DNA of 64,000 nucleotides. It comes from Holothuria scabra (taxonomy: Eukaryota; Echinodermata; Holothuroidea; Aspidochirotida; Holothuriidae). How positions within the stretch are numbered: the first letter of the stretch is position 1; every line of letters begins with the position of its first letter. The notes beneath the pieces were generated by a model. The model was not told the origin of the DNA. It made no database searches and saw only the letters and a list, made by a program, of their open reading frames with translations. The stretch lies in the NCBI GenBank assembly GCA_037179385.1, contig CM074196.1, positions 30,835,986-30,899,985 on the forward strand, written 5' to 3'. Shown one piece after another: positions 35,827 to 46,852 of this stretch. The translations under genes were made by a program, and so were the position numbers.

Positions 35827-35968
35827 CAGGGACGGCGCCAAAGTATTTTGATTTTGGTGGGGACCAATTAGTTGTGTGCGCCGTTTTCTTATTTTCCTTC
35901 CTTTCTTCCTTTTTCGCATTTTCCTGCCAATATGGGGGGGGGGGGCTGCCACCCATGGCACCACCCTG
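35827..35968. mobile_element. Possible 142-bp hAT-like MITE
   Basis: The ends are CAGGGACGGCGCCA on the left and CAGGGTGGTGCCA read inward from the right, with a G-run on the inner side of the right end. The flanks TGTAGAAT and AGTAGACA share only GTAGA, so the target duplication is weak. Confidence 0.4.
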
Positions 35969-36182
35969 AGTAGACAGATCATTCATTGAAAGGGAAGTGA
36001 CACTCCGCAAACGCGGGGGAAGTATCGCTATGTAATAATAAAAACCTCACCCTTCTCCGAATGAAATTATTCTGAGTGAGAGTGGTCACTGGACGCCCTT
36101 TTTAAAGTTACGGTGATATGTTTCTTCCAGTCCTAGAGTTTATACCGAGGTATATCCACCCAAACTAGAGCAATAACTGTAG

Positions 36183-36550
36183 AATGGCTTTAGCGTCCCA
36201 GATGACACTTAAGAGTGTAACCTCGTGCCATTTCTCCTCGAAGCAATGTTTATGTGAAATAGCGTGCAAGTCACATGGAGATGTCCACCCAAACCAGAGT
36301 AATGTCTATGGCCTTAGCACCCCAGATGACACTTAGAGTGTATCCTCGTGCCATTTCTCCCCGGGGAAATGTTTAGGTAAAATAGCACAAAAGGAAACAT
36401 ACTAGGCAAGTCACGTGGAGATGTCTGCCCAAACCATAGTAATGTCTATGGACTTAACGTCCCAGATGACATTCCAAGTATATTCTGGTGCCATATCCCC
36501 CCAACAATAAGCATGTGAAATATTGTGCAAGTCACATGGAAATTGTAAAT
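36183..36550 (+). repeat. Minisatellite, three copies of about 100-140 bp
   Basis: Three head-to-tail copies share the frame CCCAGATGACA(C/T)T, GTGCCAT(T/A)TC, GTGAAATA or GTAAAATA, CAAGTCAC(A/G)TGG and CCAAACCA. Copies start near 36183, 36309 and 36449. Only the second and third copies recur at the start of units 2-4 (42769, 49244, 55709), so the array border lies inside this minisatellite. Confidence 0.7.
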
Positions 36551-36895
36551 GAACCATTTGAATGATCAGCCAAGAACTGTTGCTGGATAAAACACATCAA
36601 CAAGTAGATCTTGGAATAAAATACCAGGCTATGTGAGCAGCACAAAACATGTAACCACTACGCTGCTCTATACGCTCAAAGAAACTTGAAAAGGTAGGCA
36701 AAGGTCTGGATAGAGACAAATATATACACTATACAGCCTACGCCGGGGCACACAAACAAAATCGTAAGGTGGCAGCATACCTTTAAAAATAACTTTCCTT
36801 GTCTGCACTGCTTGCTTGCATACCTTGCACTCGTTGCAACATTAACAAAATGAAATATCAACCTGTCAGATTTTTTGTAAAATTTCTTTTTAAAG

Positions 36896-37024
36896 CTATT
36901 CTTGGTGCATGCACAAACAACCCGAATCTCTGTCAGAATGGTCAATGCGTGCACAACGCGGACGGCTACCATTGCGAATGTGATGTGGGCTTCGAAAGAA
37001 ACGAAGATGGGGATGGGTGTGTTG
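36896..37024 (+). CDS. Exon 3: EGF domain A, unit 1
   Basis: A phase 1-1 exon of 129 bases with acceptor TTTTTAAAG and donor GTATGT. It encodes one six-cysteine EGF domain with spacing C-x6-C-x4-C-x8-C-x1-C-x12-C. The exon starts ILGAC instead of the D-x-D-E-C calcium motif, so calcium binding is doubtful. In the C3-C4 loop this copy reads CVHNADGYHCEC, lacking the Asn/Asp at the position hydroxylated in Cx[DN]x4[FY]xCxC domains. The three later A exons read CVNSTDGYHCEC and do match. It also has D-V-G-F where they have D-L-G-F. This is the most diverged A copy. Confidence 0.85.
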
Positions 37025-38151
37025 GTATGTAAACATTGCGTAGCATTATGTAGACATTAAACGTTTACGACATAGCAGAAAGAGTACCTGTGAAACTTAT
37101 GCATAACATTGACGTCAAAATGACGTCATGATATTTGACTAAACACTGAGCACATGACTGCAGGCAGTAAAATTCACTTTACGTGTGTAGCAGACTTACG
37201 TGCGTATCCGGCAGTCCGATTGGTTGACGAATATGTTGTCTTGTATGTAACATATACTGATACACGTGTTCGATCAAAGGTGAGTGCATGCCTTTGGCTC
37301 TGTGACTTCATGGGAAGGTCTATTTGGGTAGTGGCGATATTGAAGAAAAATATGTAATATAATAACAGAAATCATGTTATACATTTCCTAAAAGTTCCTT
37401 CAAAGAAGAGTAACTTAATGTTATATTTGCCCAGGAAATGACTGGCTATTTATGCTTGGGTACAACAATCGTCCTACGAATGGGTTTAGACTGAAAATGT
37501 GAAAATAAAGCCAGTCGTGTGAATGGAAATTGGGACCAGTTGGGGTCATATGAAATACTATGACTTTAAAATTAAGGTAAAGCTCTGCTTCTTGGCAAGA
37601 TCCAATTCCGAACACGAAAAAGAGTTTCATGACTGTTCTCTTAGCTTAACATGTCATACTTCGCAACACCTTACGATCTGCGAGAATTGGGCCCAGGGCC
37701 CCAAGGAGGCATTGGGGCTTTTAGGCTAGTATTCTACACAATGAAAATGCAAAATGCCTGCTTAATATACGGTACTGGCATATTTTAAAAGTCCAGACGC
37801 GATTTGTGACTGAAATGCATTTTCTGGCGTTTAGTGAGGTTATGATCATATTAGCAATTTATCGTCATGAGCTTAAATCCCTAAATCGGATAATTCCGTA
37901 CTATGGCCTTTTACCTTAAATGTTCATATGCCTGAAGTGGAAAAACTTATTGATGATTCAAAAGAGGGGGTTTTGGTCCATGAAATAGATTCATATCACT
38001 GTGATTTGGACCCCACAGATTTGTTTGTAAGCCCAGCCGGCAAGGGCATTTCCAGTAGCAGCTCGCTGGCATGTTTTCCTTACGCTATTGTTTATACTGG
38101 GCGAATCTTCAGGATAAAAACGTTTACAGTGTGTTTTCTTAACATTATTAT

Positions 38152-38352
38152 GGCTAAAATCGAGCCGGCCAATGCGTTTTTTCCGGTTGTGGCACACTGA
38201 CTTGTTTTTCTTACTCCATTGCTTATGCCTAGCGCCAAGCACAATAGCAGAAGGTTCTGTTTTTAAAATTTTCGGTATGTTCCAACCAGGACTCGAAATC
38301 CCGACGTACTGACTGCGAGTCTGATGCTTAAACCACGCACTTGACCATACAG
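38152..38352 (-). mobile_element. tRNA-derived SINE in intron A-B of unit 1
   Basis: On the minus strand this starts with a tRNA-like head (TGGTCAAGTGCG, then the box B-like TTTCGAGTCC) and continues into the body shared with the other SINEs here (on the plus strand AAATCGAGCCGGCCA, GGTTGTGGC, CTTGTTTTTCTTACTCCATTGC). It has no coding capacity and sits deep in an intron. It recurs at the same place in every unit, so it predates the duplications. Confidence 0.65.
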
Positions 38353-38689
38353 TGGCAATCATTAAATAGATCTTATTGGTGTCTCGATCTTGTAAATAAC
38401 ATTACTTATCAATGACTGCAAACCTGATTCTTCAGCACCGATATCCAAACAAATAGATTACACTCATGCAGCAATCTTTTTGAAACTCGCGTTTTCTTCG
38501 AGCGCTAAATAGGAGGTGGAGCGAATTTCAAATCAACTGTCTATTTCTTCGGTAGATAATGGACTCATAAAACACGTACTTTAGTTAGATAAACGTAATA
38601 TGTGATTGAAGGGTAATGCATAAACGAATTTTGATCATTTGGACACTATAGCAACTACAAATTCCATGTTCACAAGGCATGATCGTAGA

Positions 38690-39812
38690 TAGTGGCGGAG
38701 CTGTGGATTTCGGTCAGAGGGGGCGAAAATAGTCTGCAGGGGCGCTTCGGAGGAGTAAATACCCTGAGCCACACACGATCGAGGACACGGCTTTTCAGAC
38801 TTTCAATTTGATTTTCCACACCTGGTAAAAGCCTACTTTACCATTTCTCGTCAGCAAGTGTTTCTATAAAAACATGTTCAAATTTTCTTCACACGGGCCT
38901 CCACGGGAGAAAATTTTCGAAATTCGAGGCAGGGGGACTAAATTCTTTTAGGGGGAAAAGTTTTGCGCCGCCATGTGTTGGCGCGGAGCGCAGGAAAATT
39001 TTGGCCCAAAATGTCTCTCGGATTACTAGAAATGACATTTCTAAAGCCTGTCCTGTATTGCATATAAATTGGGAAAACACTGAGTAAACTGAACAAATAT
39101 TGATGTTAATTTTTCTTCGTCGTTTGCTATATGTTTCCCCTTGCCCCTACCTGCGGACGCCCATGTTTCTATCCCTCTCTTTCGCATTCTAGTATGAAGA
39201 CAATCATCATATTGTATTGTATTTGCTATACACGATTTTTAAGGTTTTAATGTAATAATGGGCTACTTAGTGAAAGAAAAGATTAAACCTGCTGGAACTA
39301 AAGAGCAAGCAGTCTTACAGAGGGAAAAAGTTTTGGGAATTAATCACCGTTAGGTGTACATTTTTGGCATCTGGAAATCAAGAAAAGTATACGAATTGAA
39401 ACCTTAATTGACGTTACTTACATCATGTGACTACTCTGAAATAGCCAATAATAATTAAGTAAATTGAAAGAAATAGCCAAGTCAAGCTTATAATCACGTT
39501 TGGTGTGGAGCAACGAACTTAGCACAACTACAACATTCATTAGTGCGTAAAAAGTATGAAGATACGTTTCCTATCCATTTACTGCAGAGGAATGACCCTT
39601 TTCATCAGAAGAAAGTGCAGATAGTACAGTTACTGGTGGCTGTTTGAGGATTATGTTATCTGGGCCTTAAAACAATGCTATTAAATTATATGTGTTTTGC
39701 CAACAATGGTGCAAGAGTAAGGTATGTTAAAAACCTAAAAAGGGCGCCGATAGACGATTTTGGTCCGTCGGGGGGGGCGACCGCCCCTTACCATATGGCA
39801 TCTCCGTCACTG
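38690..39812. mobile_element. hAT-like non-autonomous DNA transposon, unit 1
   Basis: The element is flanked by an exact 8-bp direct repeat ATCGTAGA (38682-38689 and 39813-39820). Its ends are imperfect inverted repeats: TAGTGGCGGAGCTG on the left, and CAGTGACGGAGATG read inward from the right. An 8-bp target duplication with CAGTGGCG-type ends is the hallmark of many animal hAT elements. It is 1,123 bp long with no transposase, so it would depend on a transposase supplied elsewhere. It has subterminal G-runs and lies within the exon A-B intron. Confidence 0.72.
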
Positions 39813-40258
39813 ATCGTAGACATATTGGGGCATTTCAGTTTGCAGGGTAAAGGATTTCCACTTTAAATATATACCAGTACGTATAGTCCTGCCCAAAAGA
39901 AGCCTTATCGAAAAGCTATCATTAGTTGGTGCGGAGTGTGAGAAAAATTTCACAAATTGCATCCCTTAGACTATGAATTTTTTCCCCAAGCTGATTAGTC
40001 GATTCTATGGAAGTTGTTGTTGTGGGTGAAATAAAAATTTTACTCCGCATTAATTTTACCTAAGTAATGTGAGAAAGTGACATATATTCTCTGAACTAAC
40101 ATATTTTTGTCTCGTATTTTGTGAAAGTGCAGGACGGTCGCCATTTTCCTCCCGATTCTTATACACCCGTGATTGCTTTTAAGGAAGTCATGTATAGCTT
40201 CCTTAATCTTTGATTGATCAATGACATTAAAGTGATTTCACTGATATGTTTTAAATAG

Positions 40259-40387
40259 ATATTGATGAATGCAATCTGCCTGATCTAAGCATCTGTGCCA
40301 ATGGAGAATGCAGGAACTTTGCTGGATCATTCAACTGCTACTGTAACGAAGGATATGAGCTTGATATACAGGCAGTTGACTGTACAG
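40259..40387 (+). CDS. Exon 4: calcium-binding EGF domain B, unit 1
   Basis: A phase 1-1 exon of 129 bases, acceptor TTTTAAATAG, donor GTAAAC. With the G supplied by the previous exon it reads DIDEC, the N-terminal calcium ligand motif of cbEGF domains. Six cysteines follow, and CRNFAGSFNCYC matches the Asn/Asp beta-hydroxylation consensus Cx[DN]x4[FY]xCxC. Near its end it reads LDIQAVDCTG; the three later copies have L for the Q. It follows domain A after an intron of 3.2 kb. Confidence 0.88.
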
Positions 40388-43353
40388 GTAAACAACATTA
40401 CAACGCTTTTAAGAATTTAAAATCGTACTTGGAGTTGGCTAATGAAAGTTTTTCAAAACCTATACAGTTTTTTTCACAAGTTCATTACAAATTGAAAATC
40501 CTCATATCCTATACACACAAATAGAGTGTGTTATGAGTGAATAAGTAGCTATTCAGTTTCGGGTTTCAAAATTAAAGACCACAATTTTCCAATTATGCGG
40601 AAACGTTGTTGTATACATCAATATATCTCTGATAACAACCTACGCAGACGCATAGCAACGACGTAAAAAGCAATTTACGAATAATTAGGAAAACGAATTG
40701 CCTCGTCAGAAGAAGGCGCAACAATTCACTTGTATAAACTCAAGGGTGGAGGCGAGAATCCGATTCGCTTCGGGACGTTTTTGAGAACGTTTTTTATAAG
40801 GTATTCATACTGTCCGAAACTAGGCTGGTGGCTCCTCAATTCAGTTGAAAAAACATCCATCCAGTCGGAATTTTGATTATTACACCCCTAAATATGAGAC
40901 CCTAGCGACAGCTATGGTGGCTGGTAAAATGACTCGAAAATTTCATTCTCCGACATTTCTGAAGATTCCCTGTCCGTACGGTGTGCGTTTGCGTGAGAAG
41001 GTCCTCGATGCTTTCCAAAACGCATAAGCTAGACGGACACAAACCTGATTACGCACGGACATATGGATTGACATCTTTTTTAATTCTTTGTACCCCTTTT
41101 TTCACACATACGCATTACGCACTTCTCATAACGTTACCAAGGATGCCTATAGCTTAAGGTACAATTTTCTTCCCATGGTATGGTAGTAAAATGTTATTTC
41201 ACCATATTTGGTATTCATAAAGTATTATCACCTTTCGTGTACATTATTTTATTATGTATTAACGGCAACCAATTACTTTCAAAATTTATTTATGAAGAAA
41301 GTTACTTAAGATATGGTTACCTAGTAGTTACACCATGGATAGTGATCCCGGGTGGTGTGCATCCTTCGATATTTGAGAAATTGCCTATTACATTTGATTT
41401 TTTGCAAAATAATAGTAACAAGTATTATATTTGCAAAAGCTTAAACCTTGATCAGGCTTATCTTTAGAACCGTGAAAGATATTGTCATAATTAAAGCTGA
41501 TTTTTTCGAATCCGAAGGAACTTGCTTTGCTGCTTGACTGCCTTTTTGGTTCCTTGTGTAACAAAGGAACCTATGCAGTCACCTTGGCGTATGTATGTGT
41601 GTGTGTGTGTGTGTGTGGATGTAACGGATTGGAATGCGAGGTATGTGGTGCGATAACTCAATAACCAAGTGATCAATTTTTTTTCAAACTTGGTATGTAT
41701 GTAGATTGTGTTGAGTAGATGTGCCCTATCGTTGTTGGTGGAGGTCAAAGGTCACTGGCAATCACCAGAGGTCAAAAAGTGAATTACTATTGGTAGCTGT
41801 AACTCGGTATCCGTTGTTCAAACAGTGGCATAATTTTAGGACAACTTAGATTGGTAGGAGGTAAAAATGTTGGTACATTAACCAAAATAATTGGAAAGGG
41901 TCAAAAGGTCAAAAAGTAATTTTTGATTGATATATCACCACTGAAACATTTTAGAGGGGTGGTGTAATGGAGATTTGCATTTGGCTAAGTGAAGTGCATG
42001 TGATGACCCACCTTGACCTCACATGACCTCATTTGACCTTTTGACCTTTGAGACTTTTTGTGACTTTTTTGTGATCACTGGATTCCTCTTGATGAGACAA
42101 ACCAAAAAGGCAATTACGCTACCCTCCTACAATGTTCCTAACTCAAGCTACTGGCATTTGAATGCCAGGGTAGTTACTGTGTAGGTCATATACATTGGAA
42201 TGTGATGTATGCAGTACAATAACTGAAAAACCAAGTAACATAGGGAGATGGCATAATGGAAAGTTGTGTTCATCTAAGAATAGTGCACTTGTTGACCTGC
42301 TTTGACCTCACTTGACCTCATTTGATCAGGCATGTATTATGAGAATTCAATAAGCAAATGATATAGGGAAGTCACATCAGCAGGGATGATCCTCCATCAA
42401 ATTTATCTGGTTGTCCAGAGGAAAACCTGCACTGAAATTTGGTTTTCCTCCCTAAAACTTGGTTGCCCCCACTGAAAATGTTTGCAAGCTATAACAGGAT
42501 TTCTTAGTGATACATTGAAACAGAAAGAAAAATATACATCTGCTGTAATTTATGGTGCTGTAGCAATTGAAGACTCGACAGAAAAAGCAAAAGAGGCTCA
42601 TCTGGATGCTGTCATGCCTTAGGACACACATGTCGTTAAGACTATTTGGGTGAGATGTCTTTCGTTCAGTTGGTATAAAATCCAGCCAAAGTTTAATGTC
42701 TTTTGACAAATGCAATGTATAAAAGAAAACATGAATTATAACCCCCTCTCAGTCTATAAGCAGTTTAGGTCTTAGCACCCCAGATGACACTTAGAGTGTA
42801 TCCTCGTGTCATTTCTCATCGGAGCAATGTTTAGGTAAAATAGCACATCAGCAAACATAAGCAAGTCACGTGGGGTGTCCGCCCAAACCAGAGTAATGTC
42901 TATGGGCTCAGCGTCCCAGATGACATTCCAAGTATATTCTGGTGCCATATCCCCCCAACAACAAGCATGTGAAATATTGTGCAAGTCACATGGAAATTGT
43001 AAATGAAGAATTTGAATGATCTGAAACGATTTGTCGCTAGATGAAACACATCAACAAGTAGATCTTGGAAAAAAATACCATGCTGTTATGTGAGCAGCAC
43101 AAAACATGTAACCACTACGCTGCTCTATACGCTCAGAGAAACTTGAAAAGGAAGGGAGGCAGGTCTTGATGGAGATAAATATATACACTACACAGCCTAC
43201 GCCGGGCCACACAACCAAGATGGCAAGGTGGCAGCATACCTTTAAATAACTTTGCTTTTCTGCACTGCTTGCTTGCATACGTTGCACTCGTTGCAACATT
43301 AACAAAATGAAATTTCAACCTGTCAGATTTTTTTGTAAAATTTCTTTTTAAAG
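40388..43353 (+). other. Intron between exon B of unit 1 and exon A of unit 2
   Basis: A 3.0-kb intron with a GT microsatellite at 41596-41617, the palindrome GGTTCCTTGTGTAACAAAGG (from 41548), the half-site cluster and the unit junction at 42768/42769. A 95-codon frame (41180-41467) is intact in all four units but shows no known domain. Confidence 0.6.
41742..42328. promoter_or_regulatory. Cluster of nuclear-receptor-type half-sites, unit 1
   Basis: AGGTCAAAGGTCA at 41742-41754 is a perfect DR1 arrangement. At 42004, 42014, 42024 and 42034 the motif TGACC(C/T) recurs every 10 bases, then again at 42042. A second series at 42293, 42303 and 42313 ends with TGATCA at 42323. Ten-base spacing of hexamers equals DR4. 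These sequences belong to an intronic repeat, so regulatory function is only a possibility. Confidence 0.4.
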
Positions 43354-43482
43354 CTAATCTTGGTGCATGCACAAACAACCCGAATCTCTGTCAGAATGGT
43401 CAATGCGTGAACAGCACCGACGGCTACCATTGCGAATGTGATTTGGGCTTCGAAAGAAACGAAGATGGGGATGGTTGTGTTG
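43354..43482 (+). CDS. Exon 5: EGF domain A, unit 2
   Basis: The same 129-base phase 1-1 exon as exon 3, with acceptor and donor conserved. It begins ANLGAC after joining and carries six cysteines. Compared with unit 1 the C3-C4 loop is CVNSTDGYHCEC. This restores the hydroxylation consensus and creates an N-x-T glycosylation sequon (N-S-T) on the same asparagine. As in all A domains, the D-x-D-E calcium motif is absent. Confidence 0.88.
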
Positions 43483-44604
43483 GTATGTAAACATTGTGTA
43501 GCATTATGTAGACATAAATGTTTACGATATTGCAGAAAGAGTACCTGTGAAATTTATGCATTACATTGACGTCAAAATGACGCCATGATATTTGGCTAAA
43601 CACTGAGCACATGACTGCAGGCAGTGAAATTCACTTAACGTGTGTAGCAGACTTACGTGCGTATCCGACAGTCCGATTGGTTGACGAATCATGTTGTCTT
43701 GTATGTAACATATACTGATACACGTGTTCGATCAAAGGTGAGTGCATGCCTTTGGCTCTGTGACTTCATGGGAAGGTCTATTTGGGTAGTGGCGATATTG
43801 AAGAAAAATTGTAGGTAATGTAATAACAGAAATCATGTTATACATTTCCTAAAAGTTCCTTCAAAGAAGAGTAACTTAATGTTATATTTGCCCAGGAAAT
43901 GACTGGCTATTTATGCTTGGGTACAACAATCGTCCTACGAATGGGTTTAGACTGAAAATGTGAAAATAAAGCCAGTCGTGTGAATGGAAATTGGGACCAG
44001 TTGGGGTCATATGAAATACTATGACTTTAAAATTAAGGTAAAGCTCTGCTTCTTGGCAAGATCCAATTCCGAACACGAAAAAGAGTTTCATGACTGTTCT
44101 CTTAGCTTAACATGTCATACTTCGCAACACCTTACGATCTGCGAGAATTGGGCCCAGGGCCCCAAGGAGGCATTGGGGCTTTTAGGCTAGTATTCTACAC
44201 AATGAAAATACAAAATGCCTGCTTAATATACGGTACTGGCATATTTTAAAAGCCCAGACGCGATTTGTGACTGAAATGCATTTTCTGGCGTTTAGTGAGG
44301 TTATGATCATATTAGCAATTTATCGTCATGAGCTTAAATCCCTAAATCGGATAATTCCGTACTATGGCCTTTTACCTTAAATGTTCATATGCCTGAAGTG
44401 GAAAAACTTATTGATGATTCAAAAGAGGGGGTTTTGGTCCATGAAATAGATTCATATCACTGTGATTTGGACCCCACAGATTTGTTTGTAAGCCCAGCCG
44501 GCAAGGGCATTTCCAGTAGCAGCTCGCTGGCATGTTTTCCTTACGCTATTGTTTATACTGGGCGAATCTTCAGGATAAAAACGTTTGTGTTTTCATAACA
44601 TTAC

Positions 44605-44825
44605 TTTGGCCCAAATTGGCCCAAATCGAGCCGGCTAATGCGTTTTCCGGTTGTGGCTGACTGTCTTGTTTTTTTTTACTCCATTGCATATGACTAGCGC
44701 CAAGCACAATGGCAGAAGGTTTTTATTTTAAAATTTTCGGTATATTCGGACAAGGACTCGAAATCCCGACGTACTGACTGCGAGTCTGATGCTTTAACCA
44801 CGCACTTGACAATACAGTGGCAATC
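44605..44825 (-). mobile_element. tRNA-derived SINE in intron A-B of unit 2
   Basis: The co-duplicated copy of the unit 1 SINE. Its tail end carries a duplicated GGCCCAAATT block, and it reads GTATATTCGGACAAGG where unit 1 has GTATGTTCCAACCAGG. Both states recur in unit 4. Confidence 0.62.
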
Positions 44826-45154
44826 ATTAGATAGTTCTTACTGGTGTCGCGTACTTGTAAATAACATTACTTATCAATGACTGCAAACATGATTCTTCTG
44901 CACCGATACCCAAACAAATAGATTACACTCTTACAGCAATCTTTTTGAAAATCACGTTTTCTTCGAGCGCTAAATAGGAGGTGGAGCGAATTTCAAATCA
45001 ACTGTCTATTTCTTCGGTAGATAATGGACTCATAAAACACGTACTTTAATTAGATAAACGTAATATGTGATTGAAGGGTAATGCATAAACGAATTTTGAT
45101 CATTTGGACACTATAGCAACTACAAATTCCATGTTCACAAGGCATGATCGTAGA

Positions 45155-46277
45155 TAGTGGCGGAGCTGTGGATTTCGGTCAGAGGGGGCGAAAATAGTCT
45201 GCAGGGGCGCTTCGGAGGAGTAAATACCCTGAGCCACACACGATCGAGGACACGGCTTTTCAGACTTTCAATTTGATTTTCCACACCTGGTAAAAGACTA
45301 CTTTACCATTTCTCGTCAGCAAGTGTTTGTATAAAAACATGTTCAAATTTTCTTCACACGGGCCTCCACGGGAGAAAATTTTCGAAATTCGAGGCAGGGG
45401 GACTAAATTCTTTTAGGGGGAAAAGTTTTGCGCCGCCATGTGTTGGCGCGGAGCGCAGGAAAATTTTGGCCCAAAATGTCTCTCGGATTACTAGAAATGA
45501 CATTTCTAAAGCCTATCCTGTATTGCATATAAATTGGGAAAACACTGAGTAAACTGAACAAATATTGATGTTAATTTTTCTTCGTCGTTTGCTATATGTT
45601 TCCCCTTGCCCCTACCTGCGGACGCCCATGTTTCTATCCCTCTCTTTCGCATTCTAGTATGAAGACAATCATCATATTGTATTGTATTTGCTATACACGA
45701 TTTTTAAGGTTTTAATGTAATAATGGGCTTCTTTGTGAAAAAAAGATTAAACCTGCTGGAACTAAAGAGCAAGCAATCTTTCAGAGGGAAAAAGTTTTGG
45801 GAATTAATCACCGTTAGGTGTACATTTTTGGCATCTGGAAATCAAGAAAAGTATACGAATTGAAACCTTAATTGACGTTACTTACATCATGTGACTACTC
45901 TGAAATAGCCAATAATAATTAAGTAAATTGAAAGAAATAGCCAAGTCAAGCTTATAATCACGTTTGGTGTGGAGCAACGAACTTAGCACAACTACAACAT
46001 TCATTAGTGCGTAAAAAGTATGAAGATACGTTTCCTATCCATTTACTGCAGAGGAATGACCCTTTTCATCAGAAGAAAGTGCAGATAGTACAGTTACTGG
46101 TGGCTGTTTGAGGATTATGTTATCTGGGCCTTAAAACAATGCTATTAAATTATATGTGTTTTGCCAACAATGGTGCAAGAGTAAGGTATGTTAAAAACCT
46201 AAAAGGGCGCCGATAGACGATTTTGGTCCGTCGGGGGGGGGGCGACCGCCCCTGACCATATGGCAGCTCCGTCAGTG
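45155..46277. mobile_element. hAT-like non-autonomous DNA transposon, unit 2
   Basis: The same element and the same ATCGTAGA duplication (45147-45154 and 46278-46285) as in unit 1. The element was therefore already in place when the unit was duplicated. The right end here reads CACTGACGGAGCTG inward, closer to the left end than in unit 1. Confidence 0.72.
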
Positions 46278-46723
46278 ATCGTAGACATATTGGGGTATTT
46301 CAGTTTGCAGGGTAAAGGATTTCCACTTTAAATATATACCAGTACGTATAGTCCTGCCCAAAAGAAGCCTAAGCGAAAAGCTATCATTAGTTGGTGCGGA
46401 GTGTGAGAAAAATTTCACAAATTGCATCCCTTAGACTATGAATTTTTTCCCCAAGCTGATCAGTCGATTCTATGCAAATTGTTGTTGTGGGTGCAATAAA
46501 AATTTTACTCCGCATTAATTTCACTTAAGTAATGTGAAATAGTGACATATATTCTCTGTACTAACATATTTTTGTCTCGTATTTTGTGAAAGTGCAGGAA
46601 GGTCGCCATTTTCCTCCCGATTCTTATACACCCGTGATTGCTTTTGAGGACGTCATGTATAGCTTCCTTAATCTTTGATTGATCAATGACACTAAAGTGA
46701 TTTCAATGATGTGTTTTAAATAG

Positions 46724-46852
46724 ATATTGATGAATGCAATCTGCCTGATCTAAGCATCTGTGCCAACGGAGAATGCAGGAACTTTGCTGGATCATTCAAC
46801 TGCTACTGTAACGAAGGATATGAGCTTGATATACTGGCAGTTGACTGTACAG
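46724..46852 (+). CDS. Exon 6: calcium-binding EGF domain B, unit 2
   Basis: 129 bases, phase 1-1, acceptor TTTTAAATAG and donor GTAAAC. It starts DIDECNLPD and keeps all six cysteines and the CRNFAGSFNCYC hydroxylation motif. It differs from the unit 1 copy at LDILAVDC (L instead of Q) and by a silent change in the codon for A before N-G-E. Paired with exon 5 it adds 86 residues to the chain. Confidence 0.88.

Larger units (their letters stand above)
37025..40258 (+). other. Intron between exons A and B, unit 1
   Basis: This 3.2-kb intron contains TTGACGTCAA and a perfect TGACGTCA (37121-37128), the SINE at 38152 and the hAT-like element at 38690. Short frames such as 37928-38200 recur in all units because the units are recent copies. 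None has a domain or splice signals suggesting a gene. Confidence 0.6.
36311..42768 (+). repeat. Tandem unit 1 of the EGF exon-pair array (about 6.46 kb)
   Basis: The first copy of a direct tandem repeat carrying exon A, an intron with a SINE and a hAT-like element, exon B, and a second intron with TGACCT arrays. It is the most diverged unit: exon A differs in several codons and many intronic bases differ from units 2-4. Its left border falls within a three-copy minisatellite (36183-36550). The junction with unit 2 is at TTTAG/GTCTTAG. Confidence 0.85.

Noticed and set aside
37928..38200. A 69-90-codon frame starting MPEVEKLIDD, repeated in each unit
   Set aside because: It is intronic, runs into the SINE, varies in its end and has no known domain.
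41180..41467. A 95-codon frame intact in all four units (also at 47644, 54105 and 60594)
   Set aside because: It lies in an intron, has no recognisable domain, and its preservation is explained by the recency of the duplications.
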